NCBI GenBank assembly: GCA_963924555.1 | Contig: OZ004598.1 | Location: 5,554,858-5,618,857 of the forward strand | DNA length: 64,000 nt | Reading direction: 5' to 3' | Source of the DNA: Crambe crambe | Taxonomy: Eukaryota; Porifera; Demospongiae; Poecilosclerida; Crambeidae | Part shown: positions 1 through 17,100 of the stretch, piece after piece | How positions within the stretch are numbered: position 1 is the first letter of the stretch | Layout of the letters: each line of letters begins with the position of its first letter | Position numbers and translations under genes: made by a program | Notes under the pieces: model-generated | Databases searched by the model: none | Told to the model about the DNA's origin: nothing | What the model saw: the letters and a program-made list of their open reading frames with translations, nothing else

Positions 1-988
1 GAAAAAAACTCACCAGGACATTTGTGAGTATTACAGTCTTGTATTTGCACACGATCTCCATTACAGTTGATAATGGCTTTATTCTCGATGTCACATTTCC
101 TCATTCTACTCTGTCTGCCTCCACCACACTCACGGCTGCACTGGGTCCAGACAGTCCAGGGTCCCCATGAATCCTTCTCTTGTTTGCCATTGATTGAATC
201 GACTGGTCCTCTAGTATCATTCACTCTGAAAGGCAGTGATTTCAGATAATCTGCACATGTAGAGAAGCAAAAGGATCAATTTTAACATCTGCCTTACAGC
301 TATATAGCCATGAACTCACCGCATTTTGCACAACATGCCCCAGGGAGGGTATAAGGAGCTTTATGATCTTCACATGCAGCTATATACTCGCACCGGATAT
401 TTAAGAGTTGGAGGTTGTTATTTTCCTGCAAAAATAAAATGCAGAATTATTGTAAAGAGAATGATAGCTCTAGCTAATATAATTATGCAGGCTGTAGTTG
501 TATAGTTAGTAGTTGCATGAGGCTATCATGGAGAAATTTAGCCTACAATTTAGTCATATCATGCAATTATTCTGCAAAATGAGACAGATATAGCTGGATA
601 TTGTATGCAGCAGACAATTCATTGCAATGCAAGAAAAGAATCCTCTTACCAAGCACGAGTAAACTTCGCAAGGATTGGTTTGACTAGTTATGTTCTGTCC
701 TTTCCTTAGGAAGGTGGTTTCTCCATTCATGATCATTTTACATCCTTGTTGACACTGCATGATGCAAAAACAATGCATTGTTGTTAAATATGAGCATGCA
801 TGCATGGTGAATGTGGTGGACTCACAGTTGATGCGGGCTGCACTGTACTTGAGGTTCCATCCAGTGGATTCAGTGGAACAGCTATAGAATAAAAGAATCA
901 TCAAATAACTCAGCTAGCTTAGGTTTTTAGTCTTACCACAAGCTGGTGCTGAGAAAAGAGCTGCAAGGCAGATAAGAATTAATCTCAT
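1..988 (-). CDS. Secreted VWC + TSP type-1 domain protein (partial, runs off left edge)
   Basis: A multi-exon gene on the minus strand whose 3' part lies outside the window. The ATG at 988 opens a hydrophobic signal peptide (MRLILICLAALFSAPAC), split by an intron with donor GTAAG just below 937. The exon beginning at 881 gives a short linker. The next exons encode a cysteine-rich module (CQQGCKMIMNGE..., CEVYSCL) and end with PGACCAKC, the typical C-terminal signature of a von Willebrand factor C domain. The exon at about 250-12 encodes a thrombospondin type-1 repeat: WGPWTVWTQCSRECGGG, then spaced cysteines to CNTHKCP. It stops at a GTGAG donor near position 12, so more exons follow beyond the edge. 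The protein is extracellular by family knowledge, probably matrix or signalling. VWC followed by TSP1 is the order in CCN proteins, but no IGFBP module precedes it here. Ligand and exact family are unknown. Confidence 0.8.
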
Positions 989-3417
989 ATCTGCAAAAAA
1001 AAAAAACAACAACAAAAAACTAGTAGGTGCTTCTTTGAGTCGCAGAGGCTGCAGAAGTAAATGTACCAATTTTACTGAGAACTAGCTTTATATCTGCAGT
1101 AGAGGTGAACGCCCCTGCCCCACTCGAGCTCGCCCACGATTTTGAATGATTCAATTCCTTTGTGGTGGTCGGTATGACGGTTATGCAGCCATGTAACCAC
1201 TATTTGTATTGTCATAGTAAACAATTACAATAAGCTTCCGAGCTTATTGCAGGTGTCGTTGGAGAAGGAATGCAGATTTCCACATTTCATGAACTCTGAG
1301 AAGTGAGTTCATAATTAGAGTGGCATGTGTGTGAATCCACACTAGTGAATGTGGTTCGCCACAGGGCGTTTGAATCTTAGCAGACACTACTCTATGCTAT
1401 GATTGGACGTATGGATCATCTGGTGAGTCCTAGGGTATCATCCCCTGCCAGTATGGCCAGCATAAACTTGAGCACAACACATACTAACTTACAGTGATTC
1501 CTTGCGGTAATATCTGTGGGTGACAGCAGATGTTGTAAATTCTCCAGAGCAAAAATCTTTTTTACAATTTTAGCTCGATGAAAGAGGATTATTAAAGTGT
1601 GCACTTAATGTGGGTGGATGGTATGTATGTTATTAATGTCTCGACTTTCAGGTTTTTTGATCGAATGTAATAAGAATTCCTTTATGTCTGTTGTCATATC
1701 TCCTTGCTCACTTCTCCAAAGGTCGCATACGTAACTAAATTGCAGTGAGAGGTTAACGTTGCCTCATTTAGAAGAAATGTAGAAGACATGGAGGAGACAT
1801 GGAGGAGTAACTCTTCATTTGGCCTCACCATCATGTTGTCAAAAGCCTTGCTGGCATACTAGCCATGAGAACCGTGGTAACACTAAATATTTCCTCTGCT
1901 CAGTTAGACCTAGTCTGCTGCATTATTGCATTTGGCACTAGCTGGTCTGAGGGTGGAGTTGCAGTACTGTAACGTCACCAAGTGAGACTTGCTCTCATCC
2001 TCATCATAAATGGCAATACTCCACGGGGCCTATTTATTACTCATAATTGGAACTTTGTTGGTATGCTTTGCAGGTTTAATTATGTGGTGGAAACAGATTG
2101 AGTGTGTCATGTTGACAAGAGCCGGGCATTGTGGGGTGGTCCTACTTCAAAGACCAAGAACATATATCTTCTGGGGAATCATTACCCTGGTTCTGAGGTT
2201 GGTATGGGAATCAGCGTCTATGCAGTCTAATTGGTACATGGAGACGATCCAATCTACTCAAAGACAAGTCTGTTGTCTAGTACCAAATGTGGCATATAGA
2301 GGAACTTGCCAAGATAAACACTTGAGAATTCTGCAACTTTTGAACACAACACATGCACTGACTCACAATACCGCCAGCTTTAGTGTGTTGTATTTACAAA
2401 CCAGTAGCACTAAATGGCTTATCTTTTATTTTTTGGATTTAAGAATGATGTCATTGTGGGTATTGTAAAATTATGCAGCCAATTTTCTAGGCAATTCATG
2501 CCCACATCATAGCGTATATTATTACCTCCGTACTTCCTCATATTTGCATCATATCCCACCACCCCCCGCGAGCCCTGTCCTGTCCTGTCCTCTCATACGG
2601 TTTCTCTGTTTGTGCATGTGAGAGGATCCAGGGTGTGATCATACAAGACTGGTAGTGTCGCTTAGAGACCATGAAATGCCAGAAGAGGAACTCTCTCACG
2701 ACTAAAACCTTTTGATTCCTTTGTGATTGCATTCTCGACATCATGTGATATGTCTAAACAGATTCTTACAAAGCTAAGTACGATGCGTCAGTCATTATAT
2801 TCACAGTATACAACTGAATGCAGTGATGTATATAGCTGCGCGTAGGTTGTCCACTCTTCTCATGATGAGAGTAGGTAACAGTTGGTGATGAAATTTGAAC
2901 TGGTCACCACGTCACTGAGTTAAAGGTATTTGCAATGGAATGTCCAATACCTGCCCAACCTGACTGAATATTGACCACAAAATCACAAAAGTGACACCAC
3001 ATACTAAAAATGTTTTATTACCAATCCAGACAGAGCAAGGCAGGTCCTGAGACTTGATGCCCACTCTCTTTTGTTATTGTCCTCCACATTTGTAACAAAC
3101 GCATTCCAGCACCACCCTCACCATTACAATGGACCTGTCCTCCACGAGGAAAGAGAAAGTGTGCTAGATGCGTGTTTGAAACACGATGTCATAGTAAGTT
3201 GCCAAGGGAGCCATGTTGAGCAGCTGCTCCACCCAATCCCTTGGCTCATTTGTACTAAAACAAGACATCATGAAAAAGAAATATTTATAACAATGTTAAT
3301 TCAATGGAAATATGTTGTTTGATATGCAGAAGTCAAATACTCTACATCAGACATCACAAAATGTCTCACACAATCCATACATTTTGTTGGATTCACTTGA
3401 GTTTGGAGTCAGAATAT
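989..3417. other. Gene-poor stretch of about 2.4 kb
   Basis: I could not recognise any conserved exon on either strand. A 152-codon open frame at 2010-2468 (+) begins with a hydrophobic stretch but resembles no family I know and lacks gene-like splice structure. The right end holds the 3' flank of the proteasome gene. The first 200 bases upstream of 988 should contain the promoter of the secreted VWC/TSP1 gene, but no TATA box is obvious. A lineage-specific gene or a decayed transposon could be hidden here. Confidence 0.5.
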
Positions 3418-4862
<1,445 letters not shown>

Positions 4863-6425
4863 ATGGAGTCAGGGGCTAGGGCTAAGAGATCTAGGAGTAA
4901 AGGCCGCAAGAGTCTTATCGAGGATGTGAGTGTGGTAGATATGTCCAGTGAGAGAATGATAAGTTAGGACTTTAATATGTATGTTACTCCAGTTCAAGGC
5001 TCTGAGAGATACCTCTCCTTCCTTTGCCCAAACTGGAAGGAAGAGGAGAAAGGAAGGTGGGATTACTTTGTCTCCATCCCTGAACCCCTCCTCATCCTCC
5101 CCTCAGGACAATTCCCCATCAAATAAAAAGGGTGAGATCATGAGGGATGTAAGTTCACTAGCCAGTTACTGAAACCAGTAAAATCATAATTTTTGTTGCC
5201 TAGTTTTTGGATCTGAGAGACACGACCCCCTCCCTGGCACAGACTGGACCAAAGAGAAAGAAGAAAAAATTAACAAGTCACAAGACAAAGTCGTCACCTT
5301 TCCACTCAGTCACACCCTCTTCCTCTTCTAAATTGTCAATTCTGAAGAGGTAAGGCACATGGTATCTCTGGTTACATCAATGTGATTCAATGCTGCTCTT
5401 GCAGTGCTTTCAAAGATTCTGGACATAAATTTAAAGTTCCCACAGTCTCAAAATCACGAGTTAGTTTTGATCAGCTGGTGTCTGTGGAAGAGTTCACACC
5501 TGAGAAAAGAGCATCTCTGAGGAGGAGCAGTCGTGCTCATCCGGATCGAACCCCTCCTCTTGAGCAAGAACACTCACCTGTAGTATCATTGGACCCCATA
5601 CTTGCTGCCTCCTCAGTGTCTCATCAGCATGATGAAAGGGAGCAGGTTAAGTCAGATGGTCCTGCAGGCAACCAAGATCCTGCACTGGAACCACTGAGCT
5701 CAGAAGAAGAAGAGGAGGAGGAGAAGAAAGAAGAGGAAGAAGGGGTGGAGGAGGAAGAGGAGGAGCCTCAACTGGCTACACCTCACTGGCATGCTGATGT
5801 CGACAGTCATGAAACCAGTCAAAGCGAGGAAGTAGCAGTCAGTAGTGATCCAGACTCCAGGAGGTCAGGACCTATCCTATACAATTTGCTCTTTTATTGT
5901 AATTATTATTCAGATCGGTAGGTAGAAAAGAATCTGGGCATATGAAATGCCGTACCAAGACTACTACCAAGTAAGTTGGGTACAGACCAACAGTATTCAA
6001 ATGATTATAATTGTACTTTTCAGGAGGGAGCCAGTCAAGACTCTATCTCGTGCCCTGATTAAGAATCTGTTTTGCCTATCGTGTAAAAGAAGGATAACTC
6101 GAGATGCCATGAACTCTGTCTTAAAGTTGTAAGTCACATAATCAGAAATTTAACTAGCAGGAAAACTGATAACCATGATCCCAGGTGAACCCTTTATCTC
6201 TTTAGTTCGGAGGACTATTTGAAGCAGGCATCACGAGACTTAGCTGTCTACTCGGCACATGCTGGTAGAAAGACCATCACACTTGATGATGTCGTATTAT
6301 TGCTTCAACGTCAGAGGCTCATCAGTAGCTCTCAGGACTTTGAATACCTAGTGAACACTCATCTGCCGATGGAGTATGCAGAAGAACTTTTACCTTGCCC
6401 TCTCATCACATCTGCCAAAAAGTAA
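4863..6425 (+). CDS. CENPT: Centromere protein T (CENP-T), histone-fold kinetochore protein
   Basis: Exon 1 (4863-4925) begins MESGARAKRSRSKGRKSLIED. Exons 2 (4993-5148) and 3 (5204-5349) each open with the motif F-x-x-LRDT-[ST]-PS-x-AQTG-x-KR. Exon 4 (from 5405 to about 5860) is Ser/Pro-rich with a long Glu-rich run (5702-5765). Two further exons (about 5912-5970 and 6025-6129) carry the start of the histone fold. The last exon (about 6207-6425) has YSAHAGRKTITLDDVVLLL and the terminal VNTHLPMEYAEELLPC, the CENP-T C-terminal signature. CENP-T pairs with CENP-W through its histone fold and recruits NDC80/MIS12 through its disordered N-terminus at the inner kinetochore. The basic N-terminus, acidic middle and C-terminal fold match the vertebrate layout. 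The start is chosen because it is the only ATG in phase with exon 2 after the spacer. Confidence in the identity is high; the exon 4-5 junction is approximate. Confidence 0.9.
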
Positions 6426-6450
6426 TAAACCCGACTGAATTTTAAACACA

Positions 6451-7130
6451 TCATTGATTTTTAGCAGCATTGAATCTTTTCTTTGTCTTGCCGCTACGTT
6501 TTTTGCCACCATGCCCAGTTAAATCTATAGTAGACTTTGGATGGCTGATTGTTGGTTGCCTCAGTCTGGCTTTACTCTTGGTAGCACTCAGAAGCTTCTC
6601 TTTCTGATTGATTAGAGCTGTGTGTGTGGGTGTGATAAAAGTAGTGAATGCAGTCAACCTGTTTCTGTTGCATTATTCACCTTGAAACTCCTTAGTAGCG
6701 TACTGGGCTAGATAAGGTGTGAAGTACGGCTGCTGGGATGCTGATGGATCTAATGAGTGGAGGAAAGGTTAAAGGCAGTGTAGTTGATTGTAAGTGAACT
6801 TACAGAATACATTGACAACAAGGCATAGTTCTCTAAGTGCAAAAAACTTGAGACCATTTCCCTTTTCATGTTTATGCAAGTATTTAACTTCTCCGGTGAC
6901 GGTACAGAGGTCAATCAATTCTATTACAATAACTCAAGTAATTACTCTTCATTCTATTGTAGAATTAATAACCTGATCTCGGAATATTTTGTGATTTTTT
7001 AATGGTGTCAAGGAGAAGATCTACCTGACAGTTGCAATTTAAAAAAATCTCTGGAAAGAAGAATAAAACAGCAGTAAAACAACAATAAATGCTCACCTTC
7101 TTCTTCAGACACTTGCACTCTAATCAACAT
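6451..7130 (-). CDS. CXorf65-like small conserved protein
   Basis: Small multi-exon gene. Exon 1 ends at the donor following MLIRVQVSEEE. Exon 2 reads IFLNCNCQVDLLLDTIKKS. Exon 3 reads ELIDLCTVTGEVKYLHKHEK and FFALRELCLVVNVF. Exon 4 is YPSASQQPYFTPYLAQYA. The last exon is basic: KSKARLRQPTISHP, then GGKKRSGKTKKRFNAAKNQ and stop. The pattern of hydrophobic N-terminus, NC-x-VxLLLxxI, then TIDLCDExG-like and a YxxFxP-like segment, follows human CXorf65 as I recall it. Molecular function is unknown in any species; the N-terminal half looks ubiquitin-like. It is placed tail-to-tail with CENP-T (25 bp between stop codons) and head-to-head with AFG3L2. Identity is moderately sure; the intron inside 6618-6690 was chosen because it keeps frame and uses a CACACACAG acceptor. 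Confidence 0.72.
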
Positions 7131-7375
7131 TTTTTATCTTGGAGATCGGTTGCTAGGGTGATATTTGGATCGGGTCGTCAATAGTATGGGTGGATGTACA
7201 TATGTTATAACATTAATAATAATGATGCAACGTTGCAACATGTAGTCAATCTGGTAGTCATGAGATCATAGATGAGATATTCTAGTAGCTGTCTCTGATT
7301 GGGAAGATATCTAGCTAGTAAGTATAACCGTCGGTGCAGATCCATAGACCTTGGTGGTGGGATCTAATTGGAGTA

Positions 7376-10359
<2,984 letters not shown>

Positions 10360-10406
10360 TTTCAACTCCTTTCTATCACCTTCACAATTTTGAACATTGT
10401 AAATCA

Positions 10407-11433
<1,027 letters not shown>

Positions 11434-11641
11434 CTAAATAATGCCACCTAAAATATGCGTGGTATGTTCAATTTAACCATGAATGTTTACAAATAGAGTG
11501 CACAGAATGTCTTTGTCCTGAATAGATTGTTAGAATATGATAGTCATGAAAGCATTGGGTGAACATGTTTGAATGTCGGAATGACTTGTAGAATGAGATA
11601 CAAATTGTGCAAACAGAGATGCAGACCACACATCACGTGCG

Positions 11642-13987
11642 TTATGATTCTACAAAAAACTGTGCCAAGTGGAGAGAAATTAATTTCTGAATGAAGAGCT
11701 CATTGTCAAGCATGGCAATATGGGCAGCCCTTCCTATGACAGAATTGGCAGAGGTGGGTATGCTATGGTCCACACTGATGCGAACAAGGTTCACCTGCGC
11801 CTTCCTCAGTGGCTCCAAGATGTTTTGCATCATGCGAAGACTGATGCTGCTCTGGAAGGATGCATCCTGACTCAGTGTGGCTATCTTGGCCGAGTGATAA
11901 GGGACATATTTGTCCTGTGGGGAGGCCAGTAGGACCACATGGCGGAAACATTCCAGAGAGGGGGACTCACTCAGATGGTACATGAATGAGTCATATGGGT
12001 TAGGGGCATCTTTTAATGAAAGCTGGAGTAGAGATTTAGAATTGTACCACTTTCTCACTGCCCACATTCCAACGCTCACAATTCCATTCTGATACTTGGT
12101 TCCAAGATGAGGTCCACATATGGAGAAGAAGAGATGGAGTTTTGAGTGTAGCCTGGCAAATTCAGGCCTAGTGACGAGGGAACGGACAATGATGCTTCCC
12201 AGAGAGTGACCAATGAAACTGATCTTGGAAGGTGGTGTAGGCATATCCTGTATGTGCTGCAACACTTCTTCTAGCAGTCGATCAGTCATCAGGTTGAAGT
12301 CACAGAAAGTGTCAGCTTGGTTGGATGAGGTCATCAGGAAATCAAAGCGGATTTGGGGGAGAGTGATTGTTAGGAATATACGATACAGCCGCAGGTCAAA
12401 CTGGTTTCCCTGGAGACCATGAATACACACCACTAAGTGGACCGCATGACTCCTCACACGGTCTGACTTGGGTAACGAATCTATCAAGTACGGCTGAATA
12501 GAACGGGTGAATCCCTCCAATCCTGGTGCCGTTCCAGGAATGTGATCAAGGGGGTTAGAGTCTCTCGTATCCACCTGAGCGGACCTCTCTGGTAGTACAG
12601 GCCAAGGAGGAGGCTCCACAAATATTACGCTGCAGTTCAGAGATGTCTCAACATTTTCCTTGCAGAAAAAAGCCATAGGCACCGATAGATTTTTTCTTAT
12701 TTTGGCTGCCACTACTGACTGATGCGAAGAATTGGCAAAATTGGAGTGATTTTGGAAGAGAGGGTGGTCATGGGGGATGACAGTCTCCAATGCATACTCC
12801 ATGTAGACGTGGTGTGCACGATTCGCCAGGAAAGAGGTCATTTCAGGCTGCACCACAGCAGAGGCACAGAACCACTCCCAAGAAGCAGCCAAAGAAGCAT
12901 TGAGTTGAGTGAGGTGATTGAAACACAATTTCTCAGCTTCCTCCAGAGATGTAGCCAGACTTAGGTCTCCCACTTCAGGACCAGGTTGAACTTCTGATCG
13001 CTCGTGACTCATGATGGAATGGCCGATGTGTAAGCTGTCCCGGGCCGAGCGCAGTACATCACATAGCATCTGGTGTGCATCCTGAGCACGCTCAAGCCGT
13101 TTCTTTGGGACCTGGTACAGAGACTGACGATTTCCATTCCCAAGCTCGCCAGATGGGAACGAAAAAGAACGTAAGGGGTGAAAAGTTGCAGGAGGGCCCA
13201 ATGAACCGGCACTTCCATTTGGCTGGCTGCCAAAAAGGATGGAGTGGAGACTAGGGAACACTGGAGCACTGTTTTGTGACTGGAGGGTAGACCATCGTCG
13301 CCCACCAACCGAACCACGCAGAGACTTGCGTCGTGAAGAAGAATAAGCAGATGGATCAAAATGAAAGTCATCCAGACAGAGTTCAAGAAGAGAAGAATGG
13401 ACTGTTACCCCCACAGCTGCCATATGAAAGTAGTCGAAGAACACAGGAAAGTGATCGTGCAGACCTTTCCTCCAATCCACAGTGAAGTCCAAATTCCTAC
13501 TGGAGACAGAGGCAAAGGAAGATGGATCCTTAGGAAGGTCTTCATCACCACAAAACATCAGATCCAGATGGAGGGAAAAATGGGAAGGTAGGTAGGCATC
13601 TGTGTGGTCACTCTTGACAGGACTATCCGACTTAAAAAGAAAATACTCGCCTAAAAGGAAGGACTGCTCAGTATACTCCACAAGAATAGTTTGTGTGATG
13701 AAGTGATCGCCTCTGTCGCAAGCCCCTGGGTACGAGAACTCGGTGAGTTGGGGCCCGAACATGTCCTTGATCTCCACACATTCTACTCGAGAAATGCTCT
13801 GCTGACTCTGGTCCACTAAACGTACACTGACGTGGTAGTAACCCTTCTTGAATAGGTCTAGATTCACGAAAGGACACAGTGAAACCAAGATCCTTCGAGA
13901 GAAGTAAGGCATCTTCAGCCCGCTGCGCTCGTAGGAGAAATTCGAATTTCCTGTTCTAATTATCCGACTGGTAAGTTCAAAGTTCAT
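11642..13987 (-). CDS. FAM135 family protein (DUF676 lipase-like alpha/beta hydrolase), single exon
   Basis: A 781-codon uninterrupted frame. The N-terminal part (NLDLFKKGYYHVSVRL, FFDYFHMAAVGVTVHSSLLEL) matches the FAM135 N-terminal domain (DUF3657). A Ser-rich linker follows (residues about 220-310). The C-terminal 260 residues form a serine-esterase-like domain (DUF676): VVCIHGLQGNQFDLRLYR as the oxyanion region, FIGHSLGSIIVRS as the nucleophile elbow, DKYVPYHSA for the acid, and GRAAHIAMLDNELF with the likely catalytic His. The triad therefore looks intact. Substrate is unknown; human FAM135A/B are little characterised. The absence of introns in 2.3 kb stands out against intron-rich neighbours. 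A second in-frame Met (MPYFSRR) could be the true start. COG4 ends only 116 bp upstream on the same strand, so the promoter must lie in that gap or within the COG4 3' end. Confidence 0.9.
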   Translation of the reverse strand: MNFELTSRIIRTGNSNFSYERSGLKMPYFSRRILVSLCPFVNLDLFKKGYYHVSVRLVDQSQQSISRVECVEIKDMFGPQLTEFSYPGACDRGDHFITQTILVEYTEQSFLLGEYFLFKSDSPVKSDHTDAYLPSHFSLHLDLMFCGDEDLPKDPSSFASVSSRNLDFTVDWRKGLHDHFPVFFDYFHMAAVGVTVHSSLLELCLDDFHFDPSAYSSSRRKSLRGSVGGRRWSTLQSQNSAPVFPSLHSILFGSQPNGSAGSLGPPATFHPLRSFSFPSGELGNGNRQSLYQVPKKRLERAQDAHQMLCDVLRSARDSLHIGHSIMSHERSEVQPGPEVGDLSLATSLEEAEKLCFNHLTQLNASLAASWEWFCASAVVQPEMTSFLANRAHHVYMEYALETVIPHDHPLFQNHSNFANSSHQSVVAAKIRKNLSVPMAFFCKENVETSLNCSVIFVEPPPWPVLPERSAQVDTRDSNPLDHIPGTAPGLEGFTRSIQPYLIDSLPKSDRVRSHAVHLVVCIHGLQGNQFDLRLYRIFLTITLPQIRFDFLMTSSNQADTFCDFNLMTDRLLEEVLQHIQDMPTPPSKISFIGHSLGSIIVRSLVTRPEFARLHSKLHLFFSICGPHLGTKYQNGIVSVGMWAVRKWYNSKSLLQLSLKDAPNPYDSFMYHLSESPSLECFRHVVLLASPQDKYVPYHSAKIATLSQDASFQSSISLRMMQNILEPLRKAQVNLVRISVDHSIPTSANSVIGRAAHIAMLDNELFIQKLISLHLAQFFVES

Positions 13988-14103
13988 TTGAATGATGATA
14001 ATAATACATGGACTCTATCATAACTTTAATCTATTGATTTCATCGGCATTAAAATCAGTCCTGTATATATCGGTATAGAGATAGAGATGAGTATACAGCT
14101 ATG

Positions 14104-17100
14104 TTATAGTGGATCGTACCTTAGACCCATGATAAGCCTGACTTCCCCAGGTGTGAGACGCCAAACCAATGGCCCTGCACTCTCCCCCCAAAAATCCAAC
14201 ATCTCTCCCACCTACGTACATGATGGATGCACACCATATCTTTACAGCAAACCAGCATGCTATTTAGTTACCTTTCCCAGACTCAAAATGGTAGCCATTT
14301 GAGAGAGACGGGCAAACTTATCTCTCACCGGCCACGGGGTCAGGGAAGACAGGTAGCCAAGGAGACAGCGAAGATCTTTATCCAGCTGTAGTCCTCCTAA
14401 CTATAAAATGAAATAAAATGATGCAAAATTTATTTTTCGAAGCTAAATTGGCTATGTAATCAATAATTTTAATTATAGACTATCTCAATCATTTCCACAA
14501 ACCAATTATTACGACCAGTAAATGTGAATCTGATGCCTGGGTTCACTTTTTTTGACTGTTAAAATTTAAATTGGTCACAAAAATTTTTAAAGCTGTTTTT
14601 CAGAATTCCTAAAAAACCTTTTCCTGAAAATTCAGCATGATACCTAAACATTTTACCAAGGATGCCTAGGTTCACTTTAGCAAGGATCCAGTACCTAGTA
14701 CCTGATTGAAAGAAGACTTGAGAACTAGCTGTTCTAAGTACGAGGCCATTTCAGCAACAGTATCCAAGACAACCTGTTCATACATTTGTTGCAAGAAGCT
14801 GGCCTGTAGGTATTAGAGCACAATATACCTATCGATCCCTAATTGATAGCACCACATTGCACCTTAACTTCATCCAGTGTTGCCTGCACAATATTCACCA
14901 GTTGATGGACAAATGGATCATTTACTTCAAAGTTAGCCATTTTCTCCTGTGTAGAAAGGACATAATTATGATTACAATAATGACGTGAAAATGACAGCAC
15001 GTACTTCAGTGAGAATATGCTCTAGTGAAGAGAACACATCAAGTGCAGGCTTTATTCTGGGCATAATCACCATCTCCAGTAACTTAGCAATTCCTTCCTG
15101 ATAAAGTGAACACACTTGACTACGACAATAGTAATTGTAGACTGAAACACACCTGTCTAAGCTGCTTTAGTTTTACTATTGAACTAGACAGATCTCCGAG
15201 ACAACTCTGAGCATGTATGCATAATGACCATTACCAGATATCTCAATATTATTATTGAATCATACCTGCAATTTGTTAGCAGTAGAGCCCCCAACTCGCT
15301 GAGTAATTAACTTGGTACTCTCCATCTGAAACAGTACGATTCATTATTAGAGGTATTATGACTAGCTGCTGACCTCCAAGTCTTTGGTCAATTTCTGTAT
15401 GTTCTCAATGCTGACTTCTACATCGTTGAGGGCCACCTGTACCACGTCACAGCATCTATTTGGGACTTGAGGGAAGAATTAGATTGAGCCTACCATGCAG
15501 GAAGGTTTAGTTGATTCATTTTCTGTTCCCGAGCGATTCGGCAGTCTCCCTTGGAGCATTACAGACAAGTCCAGTCGAGATAAATCCAATCTAATACAGA
15601 ATATGTTTGTTATTTGGATGACCCCATACCATGTGTGATTTACCCAGCAACTGAAGTGGGCAGACTATCTTTCAGTCTTGCCTGCAACACTATTCTATAG
15701 TCCTCCTCCAGCAGTGTCCTGTGAATAATATAACCCAATCATTGATGATAATATTATAAATTCTCATGAAAGTCTTACCTGGCGTGATTCAGCATGGCAC
15801 AGGTGCAGTCCACATTGGAACTTGCAAATGCACGTCTACACAATAATCATTATAATAATGACTCTCACACCAACTCTATAGCAAAATCAGAAAGTGGGAG
15901 GGGCTAGCAGCTACTGCACTCCACTTACTTGATGCATTTCTGGAGGACAAAGAAAATATCATCAGCCATTGAAGAAGTCAGGGAAGAAGCTGACCACTGA
16001 CACATCCGCACAGCCTGTAACCATGACCACACCCTGGTTATAGGTAGACCCCACCCACTTTGGACAAGCTCCACTCACCTTGGACAGGCTTTCAGACATG
16101 AAATAATTTTCCAGCACTATATATTTGCATATCAGCTCCTGCAGTGTCCTACTGGTGCCACACCCACTCAAAAACTGGTTAGACATACTTCCTGGATCCT
16201 CACTGCTTCCAGCGCCCTGCAGAAAACAAGAAATGTTAAGGGCATTTTGAAACCACATTGACCAAATCTTAATGGTGGTTGGGGAAAAGATAAGGATTCT
16301 CAAATCCCCGCAGGCAATACCACAGAGAGAGCATGATTATTACACTTATAAAACATAGATAATCAATACTTATAATAAGCACTTTTTAACAGAAGATTAT
16401 AATGAAGCACCAGTCAATACAAAACCTGATATCAGTTCCTAGGCATGCGGAAAGCTGTCCATAAGTGTACAATTATGGCAAAGGATGTCCACACACTTGG
16501 AGGACACAACTAGCAGTGTTCCCATGAACATATGTATCATGATGTCCATCCAATACTTCACAAGTTGTTGACAACTCCAGTGGTACGATGTAAGGGCAGG
16601 GCCGGTACTTACTATATATGCTACATACTCCAATGGGACACACACACACACCCCAAAATAAGCACATTTTTTTGTCTAGTGGGACCAGAGCACCCTCCCT
16701 TGGCCTGGCCGCTGGTTTAGTCTGTGCAGGATTGATCTAAAGTTTAGGCCGCTAATCCTCTTACTCTGCACTTTAATTCAATTCTGTCCTGTAGTTACAC
16801 TGCTAGTATTGTCTGGCAACCCCATACAAGGACAAAGGAGATGACCACATGATTCTCTTTCTTGTCCAACTCATTGAGTGTTTGACCACACAACATTATT
16901 CTCTGATTTTAGAGAAGTTATGACCGAGGAGGTCACAACCGGTTGGGATAACTGATTTATAACATAAGGTACTGTCCCTGTGCCAATAGCAATGGTGGGA
17001 ACTCTTAGTTTCCTTTAGTAAACTTCATTATGTGTTGACAAAGCCAATACTGACATCCACATAATCATTGGGAATTTGGCCATCACATGATCCAGTCAAT

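Noticed and set aside
2010-2468. 152-codon open frame (+) with hydrophobic N-terminus
   Set aside because: No resemblance to a known family, no splice or promoter context, composition like surrounding non-coding DNA.
2880-2960. tRNA-like phrase atttgaactggtcacc
   Set aside because: No paired acceptor, D or anticodon arms around it could be folded by eye.
5702-5765. Glu-rich run suspected to be a frameshifted repeat
   Set aside because: In frame within CENP-T exon 4; acidic low-complexity stretches are usual in CENP-T linkers.
13361-13591. Antisense frames within FAM135 and other coding exons
   Set aside because: Shadows of strongly coding sequence on the other strand without family resemblance.
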